Origin: Afipia massiliensis
GTDB taxonomy: Bacteria; Pseudomonadota; Alphaproteobacteria; Rhizobiales; Xanthobacteraceae
Length of the DNA: 64,000 nucleotides
Direction: 5' to 3'
Assembly (NCBI RefSeq): GCF_014203115.1
Contig: NZ_JACHIJ010000007.1
Coordinates: 124,001 to 188,000 of the forward strand
Shown: one piece after another, positions 33,986 to 42,849 of the stretch
How the letters are laid out: every line of letters begins with the position of its first letter
How positions within the stretch are numbered: the stretch's first letter is position 1
The notes under the pieces: model-generated
Told to the model about the DNA's origin: nothing
The model's input: only the letters and a program-made list of their open reading frames with translations
Database searches by the model: none
Translations under genes and position numbers: made by a program

Positions 33986-34753
33986 CTAGCCGTCCAGCAC
34001 GATGGCGTGGATGTTGCGGCCGTAATCCGGTTCCTTGCGATGGGTCGTGCGGCGGTAACTGAAGAACCGCTCGTCCGCATAGGTGTCGACGCCGACGTCG
34101 TCGATCATCAGGATGCCCGCGCGCTCCAGCCGAAAGCGGATATAGCCCGCGAGATCGAACATCGCATGATCCGCGCGCGTGGACGGCACGAAGAAGCGCG
34201 CATTGCCCGCATCGCCTTCCGAGAACCGCGCGACGAATTCCGCGCCGACCTCGTAGCTCTGCTGGCGGATCAGCGGACCGATCGCGGCGATGATGCCGCT
34301 GCGCGATGCGCCGAGGCCTTCCATCGCGGCAATCGTGTTCTCGAGCACGCCGCCGATCGCGCCCTTCCAGCCGGAATGCGCCGCGCCGATCACGCGCGCT
34401 TGCGGATCGATGAACAGGATAGGTCCGCAATCCGCCGCGGTGACGCCGAGTGCGAGCCCGGGCACGTTGGTGACGATGGCATCGGCGCGAGGGCGCGTCT
34501 CCGTATTCCACGGTGCGGTGGCGACCGCGACATCGGGCGAGTGAATCTGGAACACGGTGAGGAACTGCGCAGGCGCGACGCCGAGATGCTCCGCCATACG
34601 CCTACGGTTCTCGGTGACATGCGCCGGATCGTCATTTGAGCCGATGCCGCCGTTGAGGCTCTGATAGATGCCGTTCGAGACCCCGCCCTCGCGGGAAAAG
34701 AATGCGTGGCGCAGGCCGGGCACAGCCGAGAGAAGCGACGACGAGAACGTCAT
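33986..34753 (-). CDS. pgeF: Peptidoglycan editing factor PgeF (multicopper-oxidase-like YfiH fold)
   Basis: 255 residues. Family motifs: AADCGPILF (Cys), AAHSGWKGAIGG (His), GPLIRQQSYEVG and DTYADERFFSYRRT. PgeF proteins remove misincorporated L-Ser from UDP-MurNAc and are often called laccase-domain or polyphenol-oxidase-like. Its first 4 bp overlap the midA stop, so translation is coupled. The gene sits in an lgt-midA-pgeF run. Confidence 0.9.
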   Translation of the reverse strand: MTFSSSLLSAVPGLRHAFFSREGGVSNGIYQSLNGGIGSNDDPAHVTENRRRMAEHLGVAPAQFLTVFQIHSPDVAVATAPWNTETRPRADAIVTNVPGLALGVTAADCGPILFIDPQARVIGAAHSGWKGAIGGVLENTIAAMEGLGASRSGIIAAIGPLIRQQSYEVGAEFVARFSEGDAGNARFFVPSTRADHAMFDLAGYIRFRLERAGILMIDDVGVDTYADERFFSYRRTTHRKEPDYGRNIHAIVLDG

Positions 34754-35859
34754 GATTTGCCGTCCTGATCGGACAGCGCCGCCAGCGTGTCGATCTCGGG
34801 ATGCGAGATGCCGAGCACCTTGAACAGCGACCCCATGCCTTCGGGACTCGGGCCGGTGAGGCGCGCCAGTCCGGCGGCCGTGAGTTTCTGGCTGTCTTCG
34901 GTGGCGTTCTTCATCAGCGCCTGCGCGCGGGTCTCGATGCCGAGGTTTTTGAGGAACACGCCTTGCTCCACCGGACCATGGGCGCGCGCGCCGATATCCT
35001 CGGCGGCGCGGGCGAGCGCCTGAAAATCCACATGCGCGGTGAGATCGGCGAGGCCCGCATTGCGCAGCGGGTTGGTGTAGTTGTGCCGCGCCACCGCCTG
35101 GAAGGTGTCGCCGGCGTCGCTGCGCAGATGGCCGTAGTCGATGATCAGCGCCGCGCCGCCCTGATCGCGGACCCGGCGCGCCAGCGTGATGATCTCGTTG
35201 TCCGGGCGCCATTCGAAAATCGCGCCGATCGGTGCGGCGCGCGCCAGCGGCGGCAGCAGCACCTCGAAACGCGGCATCGGATTCTCGGCCGTGCCGTAAG
35301 CGAGAATGCCGTCATCGATGCCGATGGTGCGCTCGTGCCATCCGGTTTCCTTCCTCACCGCCTGATGGATCGGCAGCGCATCGAAGAATTCGTTGGCGAG
35401 AATGATCGCGGGGCCCTCGGGAATGTCCTCGATCCGGTCGTACCATTCCACATAGGCCGCGTCGGCGAGCTTGTCCCGCTGCTTGTCGCGCAGCGTCGGG
35501 CTCGCCTCGACCAGATGCACGCTGATGGCATCGTGGAAGGCGGGCAAAATCCGCACCGCGCGCAGCGCGTCGGCCATCATGGTGCCGCGGCCCGGTCCGA
35601 GCTCGATGAACTTGACTTCCTCCGGCATGCCCATCGCATTCCAGACCGACGCCGCCCACAGGCCGATCAGTTCGCCGAACATCTGGCTGACTTCCGGCGC
35701 CGTGATGAAATCGCCGTCGCGGCCGAGCGGATCGCGCTTGAGATAGTAGCCGTATTGCGGATGCGTCAGGCAGATCTGCATGTACCGCGACACCGGCATC
35801 GGCCCGCTTGCGGCGATCTGCTTCCGGATCAGGGTTTCAAGCGGGGAATAATCGGACAC
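34750..35859 (-). CDS. MidA/NDUFAF7-type SAM-dependent methyltransferase (DUF185)
   Basis: 369 residues. The SAM fold is visible around VKFIELGPGRGTMMADALR, with family motifs PQYGYYLKRDPLGRDGDFITAPEVSQMFGELIG and ANEFFDALPIHQ. In mitochondria the orthologue methylates a complex I subunit; the bacterial substrate is unknown. The stop overlaps pgeF by 4 bp and lgt lies 53 bp upstream on the same strand. Confidence 0.88.
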   Translation of the reverse strand: MSDYSPLETLIRKQIAASGPMPVSRYMQICLTHPQYGYYLKRDPLGRDGDFITAPEVSQMFGELIGLWAASVWNAMGMPEEVKFIELGPGRGTMMADALRAVRILPAFHDAISVHLVEASPTLRDKQRDKLADAAYVEWYDRIEDIPEGPAIILANEFFDALPIHQAVRKETGWHERTIGIDDGILAYGTAENPMPRFEVLLPPLARAAPIGAIFEWRPDNEIITLARRVRDQGGAALIIDYGHLRSDAGDTFQAVARHNYTNPLRNAGLADLTAHVDFQALARAAEDIGARAHGPVEQGVFLKNLGIETRAQALMKNATEDSQKLTAAGLARLTGPSPEGMGSLFKVLGISHPEIDTLAALSDQDGKS

Positions 35860-35912
35860 GGCAATCTTTCAGAACAATCGGGAATCGCGAGTTCAAATAT
35901 TATCTTACGCTA

Positions 35913-36758
35913 TTACGCCTTGCTTGGCTTTGCATCCGCCGTTCGCGGTCCCCGCCGCCATGCGGCCGCGATGAAGGCGAGGCCGGCAATGATCATCGGA
36001 ACCGACAGGATCATCCCCATCGTCAATCCGCCCCAGAGAAATCCCAGTTGCGGGTCGGGCTCGCGGAAAAACTCGCTGATGATGCGCGCCACGCCATAGA
36101 GCGCGGCAAACGCGCCGATGATCAGGCCGGGACGCTTCAGCGCGCCGCCGCGGATCATCAACGCCAGGACGATAAAGAGCACCACGCCTTCGAGACCGGC
36201 CTCATAAAGCTGGCTCGGGTGGCGCGGCAGCGGCCCGCCGTTGGGGAATACCATCCGCCACGGCACGCTCGCGTCCGCGGTGCGGCCCCACAACTCGCTG
36301 TTGATGAAATTCGCCAGGCGGCCCAGCAGCAGGCCGATCGGGCCGACCGCGCAGGTGACATCGCCGAGCGATAGCACCGGGATCTTGCGCTTCCAGCCGA
36401 ACAGCAGCACCGCGATGACGCAGCCCATGAACCCGCCGTGGAACGACATCCCGCCGGTCCATAGCTTGAAGATCTCGGTGGGATGCTGCGCGAAGAAACC
36501 GAAATTGTAGAACAGCACATAGCCGGCGCGGCCGCCGAGGATGATGCCGAGCGTCACCCACAGGATGAAGTCGTCGAAATCGACCACCGTGAACGGCGCC
36601 TTGCCGCCCCACAACCGCTCGCTGCGGATGATCTTACGGGCATAGAGCCAGCCCAGCACGATGCCGCCGATATAGGCCAGCGCGTACCAGCGGATCGCGA
36701 TCGGCCCGATGGCGATGGCTACGGGATCGAAAACGGGGAACGCGATGGTCAGCATCAT
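35913..36758 (-). CDS. lgt: Prolipoprotein diacylglyceryl transferase
   Basis: Inner-membrane enzyme that attaches diacylglycerol to the lipobox cysteine, the first step of lipoprotein maturation. The Lgt signature is [23 protein letters not shown] contains the essential His. Several TM segments are visible, and the length of 281 is normal. It heads the lgt-midA-pgeF run and is divergent from ubiK. Confidence 0.95.
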   Translation of the reverse strand: MMLTIAFPVFDPVAIAIGPIAIRWYALAYIGGIVLGWLYARKIIRSERLWGGKAPFTVVDFDDFILWVTLGIILGGRAGYVLFYNFGFFAQHPTEIFKLWTGGMSFHGGFMGCVIAVLLFGWKRKIPVLSLGDVTCAVGPIGLLLGRLANFINSELWGRTADASVPWRMVFPNGGPLPRHPSQLYEAGLEGVVLFIVLALMIRGGALKRPGLIIGAFAALYGVARIISEFFREPDPQLGFLWGGLTMGMILSVPMIIAGLAFIAAAWRRGPRTADAKPSKA

Positions 36759-36826
36759 GAGTGGGGCTGTTTCCGGCGGGTGCGCATTTCTGTTCGAAGC
36801 CTTGTCGAAAGCCTTGGCGCTTCGTG

Positions 36827-36849
36827 CGCAAAATTGGCACCGGTTTGCG
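36827..36849. repeat. Diverged rhizobial palindrome core
   Basis: CGCAAA-ATTGGCACCGG-TTTGCG aligns with the core CGGAAAA-GTGGGAACCGG-TTTTCCG of the palindrome at 20269-20317. Outer arms are poorly preserved. Confidence 0.4.
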
Positions 36850-36927
36850 ACAGGAATATGCGTTTACGATCCGGATGTTTACATCTTGCGTCCCGGCAAC
36901 GCCATCACCATTGTCTGGGCAAGCCAG

Positions 36928-37003
36928 CTAGTGGTCTGTTTCTAACATTCGCACCCCGTTTCAGCGGGCATCCTTGCGAATGTTAGAAACAAAGGACCAC
37001 TAG
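36928..37003. repeat. CTAG-family palindrome, copy 3 (reverse orientation)
   Basis: 76 nt bounded by CTAG. Outer stem CTAGTGGTC / GACCACTAG, AAG bulge on the right strand, 16-bp inner stem starting TGTTTCTAACATTCGC. 13-bp AT-rich gap to copy 4. Confidence 0.9.
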
Positions 37004-37016
37004 GAAATATAGGTCG

Positions 37017-37095
37017 CTAGTGGAGTTTTGGATTTGACATTCGCTTCGCTGGCGTGTGGTTAGTTGGATAGCGAATGTCAAATCCACTCCACTAG
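37017..37095. repeat. CTAG-family palindrome, copy 4 (forward orientation)
   Basis: 79 nt bounded by CTAG. Outer stem CTAGTGGAG / CTCCACTAG, TTT bulge on the left strand, 17-bp inner stem starting TGGATTTGACATTCGC. It ends 27 bp before the ubiK ATG. Confidence 0.9.
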
Positions 37096-37122
37096 ACACG
37101 GTAATCGGCCCCTCGGAGTTAC

Positions 37123-37389
37123 ATGATGACCCAGACCAGCAACCGTTTTTTTGACGAGATCGCGCGCCTGATGAATGACGCCGCGGGCGCCGCTTCGGGC
37201 GTGAAGCGCGAGGTGGAAACCGTCGTGCGCAGCCAGGCCGAGCGCATCCTGAGCGACCTCGATCTCGTCAAGCGCGAGGAATTCGAGGCGGTGAAGGATA
37301 TGGCCCGTCTGGCGCGCGAGGAGAACGAGGCGTTGAAGACGCGCATCGCCGCGTTGGAGAAAAAGCTCGGTCCCATCGCGGAGACGTGA
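37123..37389 (+). CDS. ubiK: UbiK-type ubiquinone biosynthesis accessory / membrane fusogenic (BMFP) protein
   Basis: 88 residues, almost entirely coiled coil (FDEIARLMNDAAGAASGVKREVETVVRSQAERIL, then AREENEALKTRIAALEKKLG). This matches the BMFP/UbiK family, which helps the ubiquinone-synthesis complex in E. coli and binds membranes. It is divergent from lgt, an arrangement I recall as frequent in Rhizobiales. A CTAG palindrome lies directly upstream of the start. Confidence 0.8.
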   Translation: MMTQTSNRFFDEIARLMNDAAGAASGVKREVETVVRSQAERILSDLDLVKREEFEAVKDMARLAREENEALKTRIAALEKKLGPIAET

Positions 37390-37750
37390 GTTTCTTCCGT
37401 CTACCGAGAGAGTGACGAAAGCAAGTGATCCGCGATCCATCACCGGGTCGTCCCCGCGAAGGCGGGGACCCATATTCCCTAAGTGTGATGTGCAGCGAAC
37501 AAGTTTCCAGCTTTCGCAAAAACGAGAGTGCGGTGGTTATGGGTCCCCGCCTTCGCGGGGACGACCGTTAGGCCCTTCGTGCCGTGCTCCGCGCAATTGC
37601 AGGAGCGCAACAGTCTGCTCCCGCGCAAAGCTGACTATTTGAATCGAAAAGATTCGAGTTCGCGCCAGAGGCGTTGACCAGTGTGCGCCAGAATCACGAC
37701 TTTGATTGCGTGGGAGTAGCTTGACGAGCGCTGTCGTTGCGAGGTGAGCC
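37390..37750. other. 361-bp gap: family A repeat and uncharacterised upstream region
   Basis: Contains the family A palindrome (37447-37565). The remaining roughly 185 bp (37566-37750) hold the leader of the TetR-like gene, including GAGGTGAG before its GTG. No HTH-coding remnant of a longer TetR gene is evident in any frame. Confidence 0.5.
37447..37565. repeat. Paired palindrome, family A (copy 3)
   Basis: GTCGTCCCCGCG..GGGGACCCATATTCCCTAAG at the left and GGTGGTTATGGGTCCCCG..GGGGACGAC at the right, the same order as copy 1. Confidence 0.85.
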
Positions 37751-38323
37751 GTGGCTCCATTTAACCGCACAAGTATCTCCGAAGTTGAGCACGTCATAAG
37801 AGCGCCCGCATCACGGTGGGACAAGAAGATTGCCGCCGATCTGGTTTCGGAAATGGAGGCCTTCTTCGGCAAGGTGGATACAATTCCGCAGATGAAGCAG
37901 GCCCTGGCCATCGCAGGCTACCAGGGGCTTCAGCGGCAGATTGAAAAGGCTGTCGAAGGAAAAGCGCATCTGGATGCGGTTCGGGCGATGGCGCATGCGA
38001 TGCGCAGCTTTGCTCTCGGCAGTCCCGGATTGGCAGTCGCGTCATTTCGCGATCCGGATGTCGATAACTCCGAGTCCCAGAAAGCGGCAGGGCAACTGGC
38101 TCAGGTCGTGCTGCATGTTTTTGGCGACGCAGGCATCAACGGCGCAGTGGCGAGGCATGCGATCCGTATCCTCAAGAGCCTTGTCCGCGGATTCGTGCTC
38201 AATGAAATGTCGGCCCCGGTGGCTCGCCCGATGGAATATCAAAAGAGCTATGTCTTCGCTGTCGAGATGTTTGTTCGCGGCTTGACTGAGCTCCGGGATG
38301 CTTCAAGCACAAAAGAAGCCTGA
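37751..38323 (+). CDS. TetR-type ligand-binding domain protein without a DNA-binding domain
   Basis: 190 residues, starting at GTG with GAGGTGAG 3-10 bp upstream. The C-terminal part looks like the WHG/TetR_C domain: a MRSFALGSPGLAVASF helix and RHAIRILKSLVRGFVLNEMS. The usual TetR N-terminal helix-turn-helix of about 50 residues is absent: the protein begins MAPFNRTSISEVEHVIRAPAS and has about 75 residues of other sequence instead. GC appears lower than its neighbours. It may be a decayed regulator or a partner-only protein; function unknown. Confidence 0.6.
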   Translation: MAPFNRTSISEVEHVIRAPASRWDKKIAADLVSEMEAFFGKVDTIPQMKQALAIAGYQGLQRQIEKAVEGKAHLDAVRAMAHAMRSFALGSPGLAVASFRDPDVDNSESQKAAGQLAQVVLHVFGDAGINGAVARHAIRILKSLVRGFVLNEMSAPVARPMEYQKSYVFAVEMFVRGLTELRDASSTKEA

Positions 38324-38366
38324 GCGCATCGGATGATGCGCCGCAATTGCAGATTTTCGAATTGGA

Positions 38367-39377
38367 TCAATCCAGCTTGATGCCCGCGGTTTTGATGACC
38401 TTCTCCCATTTCGCAGTTTCCGACGCGACATAGGCCGCCATCTCCTGCGGCGTGCTTTGCAGCGGGTCGATGCCTGCGTCGATCAGCTTCTGCTTGTTCG
38501 CGGGATCGTTGACCGCCTTGAGATAAGCCTCGCGCAGCTTTGCGATGATCTCGGGCGAGACTTTCGCCGGCGCGGAAAATCCCTGCCATGCCCATGCCTC
38601 GAAGCCCGGCACCGTGGCGGCGACAGCGGGCACGCCGGGCAGCCCGTAGAATTCACCGGGCGAGCACACCGCAATGGCCTTGATCGATTTCAGATTGAGC
38701 TGTGACCGCGCGGTGGCAAAGTCGACGAACATCATTCCGATCTGTCCGCCGGCGAGATCCTGCAGCGCAGGTCCCGCGCCTTTGTAAGGCACGTGGTTGA
38801 GCTTGATGCCGGATGACTGCGCGAACAGTTCAGCCGCCAGATGGAACGGCGAACCGACGCCGGCGCTGGCATAGTCGATGGAGCCGGGCGCTTTCTTCGC
38901 CGCGTCGATCAGCGCCTGCACCGAGCCGACATTGAGCTTGTCGGTGTTCACCAGCAGCACGATGGCGAAGCGTCCGGTCAGCGAGATTGGCGCGAAGTCC
39001 TTTTGCGGATCATAAGGCAGCTTTTGATACAGGCTTCTGTTGGACGCGTAGGTCGAGGTGTCGCCGAGCAGGAAGGTGTAGCCGTCGGGCTCGGCCTTGG
39101 CCGCGGCTTCGGCGCCGATCTGCGTTCCGGCGCCGGGGCGGTTCTCCACCACGATCTGTTGGCCGAGCGTTGCGCTCATCGAGGTCGCCACCAGCCGTGC
39201 AAAGAAATCGGTGCCGCCGCCCGCTGCATAGGGAACGATGAGACGCACCGGTCGCGCCGGATAGCCGGCCTGCGCCAAGGCGGGCGCTGTCAGACCTGCG
39301 GGTGCAGCCAAACCTGTGCCGAGCGCGGCGGCGGCTGTCATGAACGAACGGCGGGTGAGTGGCGTATCGATCGGCAT
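38367..39377 (-). CDS. Tripartite tricarboxylate transporter substrate-binding protein (Bug/TctC family)
   Basis: 336 residues with a Tat-like leader (LTRRSFMTAAAALGTGLAAP) for export and the Bug-family fold: ARPVRLIVPYAAGGGTDFFARLVA, NRPGAGTQIGAEAAAKAEPDGYTFLLG, and SAGVGSPFHLAAELFAQ. Such proteins bind tricarboxylates or other acids in the periplasm. No TctA/TctB membrane genes are beside it, as is common for the many orphan Bug proteins; the ligand cannot be predicted. Confidence 0.88.
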   Translation of the reverse strand: MPIDTPLTRRSFMTAAAALGTGLAAPAGLTAPALAQAGYPARPVRLIVPYAAGGGTDFFARLVATSMSATLGQQIVVENRPGAGTQIGAEAAAKAEPDGYTFLLGDTSTYASNRSLYQKLPYDPQKDFAPISLTGRFAIVLLVNTDKLNVGSVQALIDAAKKAPGSIDYASAGVGSPFHLAAELFAQSSGIKLNHVPYKGAGPALQDLAGGQIGMMFVDFATARSQLNLKSIKAIAVCSPGEFYGLPGVPAVAATVPGFEAWAWQGFSAPAKVSPEIIAKLREAYLKAVNDPANKQKLIDAGIDPLQSTPQEMAAYVASETAKWEKVIKTAGIKLD

Positions 39378-39480
39378 GGACGTTCTCCCTGCGCGGCCGA
39401 TACGTGCCGGCCGGCACTTTAATTAGTTGCAGATGCATCTAATCGCGTCCCGCGGCCGAAATCAACAGGTGGCGCGGAGC

Positions 39481-40593
39481 CTACGTCCCGAGCGCCACCG
39501 GGCGAAAAGCCTGGCGCAGCGCGCCGTCGAGCTTGTCGCCCATCAATTCCATGATGCCGAAGGCCTGTTCCGGCGTCATCGCCGCTGTGCTGGCGTCTGG
39601 CTCGAGCAGGCTGGCGTAAGTGTCCACCAGCGTCATGATGCGGACGATGTCGCTGATCTGTTGTGCCTGAAGGCCATCGGGATAGCCGGTGCCGTCGAGC
39701 ATCTCGTGATGATGCAGCACGACGTCGAGCACCTCGCCGGGAAAGCCGCGTTGCTCTTTCAGCGCGTTGTATCCGAGCCGGGTGTGCTGGGCGAGGATAG
39801 TGCTTTCGTCGTCCGTCAGTTCGCTGCGCTTGTCGAGGATCGGCAGCGGCACGAATGCCTTGCCGACATCGTGAAGCAAAGCGGCGCGCGTCAGGCGGCG
39901 CTGGTCGTCCTCGCGCATGCCGAGATGGTGGGCGAAGGCGACCGCATAGCCGGTGACGTGAAGGGTGTGGCGATAGCTCTTGTTGTGGTGCTTGTTCACC
40001 GCGATCAGCCATTGCCGCAGCGAGCAGCGCTTCAGGGCGCGCAGAATCTGCGTCTCCGCCTGCATCACGTCGTCGAGCGAGAACGGCATTCCGGCGGGGA
40101 GCCGGCGGAAGATCTTCGACATCACGACCAGCGCTGCGGTAACACCGTTGCTCAGGATACGTGCGTCGGTGGCGTGCTCGTCTTCCGGTGTTTCCGGAAA
40201 CACCTGGCGAATCCGCTGCAGGATGCTTTCGGGATGGAACGGCCGCTGGATCGTGTCGGTTGCGCCAAGCGCCCAGGCCTGCGCCGATCCATGATGGAGG
40301 GCGTCGGCCAGCACGAACAGCCGGGGCAGCGGCAGATAGGCCTTGCCGGTCAGCTTGCTGCGGACGCGCTGCACCGCCGTGGCCGAGGTGAGATCGATGT
40401 CGATGACGACGCCGGCAAAATCGCTGGCGGGCTGGTCGGGCAGATCGAAAATCGAAATCGCCTCGACGCTGCCAGCGTTTCTCAGGATGCGCGCAAGCTC
40501 CTCGCTCTGGTCTTCGCAATCCGATGCGAGCAGCAGACGCCGCGTGGATTGCGGTATATCTGCCAAAGCCGGGAGTTTTGCCAAAGCGGCCAT
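39481..40593 (-). CDS. HD-GYP domain protein with degenerate receiver domain
   Basis: 370 residues. The N-terminal domain is receiver-like but degenerate: the pocket reads LLLASDCED, the acceptor region is VVIDIDL, and the usual Lys before PF is Arg (IQRPFHP), so phosphorylation is doubtful. The C-terminal HD-GYP domain has HDVGKAFVPLP and the signature HHEMLDGTGYPDGL, typical of active c-di-GMP phosphodiesterases. With the EAL protein at 4048-5553 this makes two c-di-GMP-related genes in the window. Confidence 0.88.
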   Translation of the reverse strand: MAALAKLPALADIPQSTRRLLLASDCEDQSEELARILRNAGSVEAISIFDLPDQPASDFAGVVIDIDLTSATAVQRVRSKLTGKAYLPLPRLFVLADALHHGSAQAWALGATDTIQRPFHPESILQRIRQVFPETPEDEHATDARILSNGVTAALVVMSKIFRRLPAGMPFSLDDVMQAETQILRALKRCSLRQWLIAVNKHHNKSYRHTLHVTGYAVAFAHHLGMREDDQRRLTRAALLHDVGKAFVPLPILDKRSELTDDESTILAQHTRLGYNALKEQRGFPGEVLDVVLHHHEMLDGTGYPDGLQAQQISDIVRIMTLVDTYASLLEPDASTAAMTPEQAFGIMELMGDKLDGALRQAFRPVALGT

Positions 40594-40776
40594 GTCCGTC
40601 CTCTGCGGGGCGTTCGGTGGTTATCTACCCCCGTAGATGTAACGAAAAACCGGTTCCCGACCCTTAACAGGTATCCTTAACGGTGAGTGGCGGCGCCGCT
40701 CACGCAACCGTGGCTTCCGCTCGTCGTACCTTTATGAAAGTTGAATCAAATCCGGAGTCCGTCCGGATGGTAACGA

Positions 40777-41841
40777 TTGAGTAAAGCGCGCAGCTTCATG
40801 CCGAAGATCCTGTCGATTCAGTACCTGCGCGCCGCCGCCGCTCTGATGGTGGTGTATTTCCATGCCGATGGCATGGCGCAGGAATATTTCAGTTTCCGCG
40901 GACTGTCGTTCGGTGCGGCCGGTGTCGATATCTTCTTTGTGATCAGTGGTTTCATCATGTGGATCACGACCGCGTCGGATCGGATCACGCCGGCGTCGTT
41001 CGCCGTGAACCGGATCATCCGCATCGTTCCGCTGTATTGGGTGATGACGCTGCTGCTCTATGGCGGCTGGCTGATCTTCCGCGATCCGGCGACGCTGCCG
41101 TCGCTGTGGAATCTGTTGCGGTCGCTGCTGTTCATCCCGTTCGTCTCGCCACGCACCGGCGAAATCCAGCCGCTGCTGATCGCCGGATGGACGCTGAATT
41201 TCGAGATGTTCTTTTACGCGGTGTTCGCCTGCGGACTTCTGATTGCGCGGCGTCATCGCGCATTGTTCGTCTGCACGATCCTCGGCGCGCTGGTGGCGTC
41301 GCCGCTGGTGATAACTCCGTCCGGTCCGGTGGCGCTGACCTATACCAGCCCGCTGCTAATCGAGTTCATGGTCGGCTGTCTGCTCGGCATCATGTATGAG
41401 CGCAGGGCGCTGCCCCGTCCGGCTGTTGCGATGTTCCTGCTCGTCATCGGGTGTGGTCTGCTGCTGACATCCGGGATGCTGTCGGCGGCGAACATCACCG
41501 CCGTGCGTTTCTGGCACTGGGGTCTGCCAGCATTCCTGATCGTGACCGCCGCGCTCGCTCTTGAATCGAAGCTGAAGCAATGGCGCCTGCCGATGCTGCT
41601 CGGCGATGCATCATATTCGATCTATCTCGCCCACGGCGTCGCGCTCTCTGCGGTGAAGAGCGCGGTTCTGTTGTCGGGAACGGGGGCATTACCCCATGTG
41701 TCAAGCGGGTTTATTCTCGCCGGAGGCGCCGCGAGCGTCGTGGCGGGTGTGGCAGTGTATTTTCTGATCGAAAGACCGCTCGTTGCGGCTTGCAAGTCAT
41801 CGCTCGGGAAACGGCGCCGCCAGTTGGCCCAGCCCGCGTAA
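40777..41841 (+). CDS. Acyltransferase family 3 membrane protein
   Basis: 354 residues, about ten TM segments. Catalytic His in VVYFHADG and family segments SFGAAGVDIFFVISGFIMW, NRIIRIVPLYWVMTLL and LGDASYSIYLAHG. Members O-acetylate sugars of polysaccharide, peptidoglycan or lipids; the substrate is not deducible. The TTG start has GGATGG six bases before it; the ATG at 40798 (MPKILSIQYLRAA), matching the family N-terminus, is the alternative. Confidence 0.85.
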   Translation: MSKARSFMPKILSIQYLRAAAALMVVYFHADGMAQEYFSFRGLSFGAAGVDIFFVISGFIMWITTASDRITPASFAVNRIIRIVPLYWVMTLLLYGGWLIFRDPATLPSLWNLLRSLLFIPFVSPRTGEIQPLLIAGWTLNFEMFFYAVFACGLLIARRHRALFVCTILGALVASPLVITPSGPVALTYTSPLLIEFMVGCLLGIMYERRALPRPAVAMFLLVIGCGLLLTSGMLSAANITAVRFWHWGLPAFLIVTAALALESKLKQWRLPMLLGDASYSIYLAHGVALSAVKSAVLLSGTGALPHVSSGFILAGGAASVVAGVAVYFLIERPLVAACKSSLGKRRRQLAQPA

Positions 41842-41910
41842 GGCGTGGCCTGGGCTGGACGGGCTCCGGAAGCCCGGCTGTGACCGCAGCGCCGGGCTGA
41901 TCGGCCGTTG

Positions 41911-41961
41911 GGAGGGGTTTTTGGGGCTTTTGAGACCCAAAATCGGCTACAAAACCCCCTC
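41911..41961 (+). promoter_or_regulatory. Leader region with mutually exclusive hairpins
   Basis: TTTTGGG (41919-41925) can pair with CCCAAAA (41936-41942), or GAGGGGTTTT (41912-41921) with AAAACCCCCTC (41951-41961). The two share bases. The region could be the acyltransferase terminator or an rplY leader switch. Confidence 0.35.
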
Positions 41962-42049
41962 ATTTCCTTGTCTTTCCGGCGCTTTGAGGCTAAGAACCCG
42001 CCACGTCCGCGGCCCCCGCACCCCTGGAGGCTTGTCGCGGCGTGAAACC

Positions 42050-42076
42050 GGGCCGCTTTGCGGCCCTTCACTTTTC
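42050..42076 (+). terminator. Hairpin with T-run just upstream of rplY
   Basis: Perfect 7-bp stem GGGCCGC-TTT-GCGGCCC, then TTCACTTTTC. It ends about 20 bp before the rplY ATG, so it could attenuate transcription into rplY. Confidence 0.5.
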
Positions 42077-42096
42077 AAGACTCAAGGAACTGAACA

Positions 42097-42822
42097 ATGG
42101 CGACCGTCAAGGAATTGAAGGCGACCGCTCGTCCGAAGGCCGGCAAGGGGGCCGCTCGGGCTGAACGTCGCGCTGGCCGTATCCCGGCAGTGATCTATGG
42201 CAACAACCAGCCCCCGCTCACGATCTCGCTCGACGACGCTGAACTGCGTCTGCGCATCAATGCCGGACGTTTTCTCACCACCGTCCACGACATCGAACTG
42301 GACGGCAAGAAGCACCGCGTGATTCCGCGCGACTTCGCCCTCGATCCGGTGCGCGACTTCCCGCTGCATGTGGATTTCCTCCGCCTTGGCGAAGGCGCCA
42401 AGATCCGCGTCAGCGTTCCGCTGCACGTCCTGAATGCGGAAACCGCGCCGGGCGTGAAGCGCGGCGGCACGGTCAACATCGTGACCCACACCATCGAACT
42501 CGAAGTGCCTGCTGACAACATCCCGCAGTACCTCGAAGCCGACGTCGGCAAGCTCGATATTTCGAACTCGCTGCACATCACCGACATCAAGCTGCCCGCC
42601 AACGTCAAGCTGTTGACGCGTGACGACGCGACGCTGGTCACCATCGTTCCGCCGTCGGGCTACAACGAAGAACTGAAGGCTGCTGCTGCGGCTGCTGCCG
42701 GTGGCGCAGCTCCTGCGGCCGGTGCTGCTCCTGCGGCCGGTGCTGCGGCTCCTGCGGCTGGCGCGAAGGCGCCTGCGGCTGCCGCTGCCAAGGCGCCTGC
42801 TGGCGGCGACAAGAAGAAGTAA
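42097..42822 (+). CDS. rplY: Ribosomal protein L25 (general stress type, CTC)
   Basis: Binds 5S rRNA in the large subunit. 241 residues: the N-terminal L25 domain (TARPKAGKGAARAERRAGRIPAVIYG) and the TL5/CTC beta domain (DNIPQYLEADVGKLDISNSLHITDIKLP). An alanine/proline-rich tail follows, with repeated PAAGA and KAPA units, ending in KKK. AAGGAAC precedes the ATG. pth follows after 27 bp. Confidence 0.95.
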   Translation: MATVKELKATARPKAGKGAARAERRAGRIPAVIYGNNQPPLTISLDDAELRLRINAGRFLTTVHDIELDGKKHRVIPRDFALDPVRDFPLHVDFLRLGEGAKIRVSVPLHVLNAETAPGVKRGGTVNIVTHTIELEVPADNIPQYLEADVGKLDISNSLHITDIKLPANVKLLTRDDATLVTIVPPSGYNEELKAAAAAAAGGAAPAAGAAPAAGAAAPAAGAKAPAAAAAKAPAGGDKKK

Positions 42823-42849
42823 GCGGCCAAAACGTAGAGAACCCGCGCC

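Larger units (their letters stand above)
36759..37122. other. 364-bp intergenic region between lgt and ubiK
   Basis: Holds the divergent control region of lgt and ubiK, a diverged relative of the rhizobial palindrome (CGCAAA..CCGG..TTTGCG, 36827-36849), and then the CTAG palindrome doublet 36928-37003 / 37017-37095. No coding sequence is supported. Confidence 0.6.

Noticed and set aside
36928..37095. CTAG doublet as a short CRISPR array
   Set aside because: Only two units of different stem sequence, each internally palindromic, separated by an 11-13 bp gap; no cas genes; the pattern recurs at unrelated loci.
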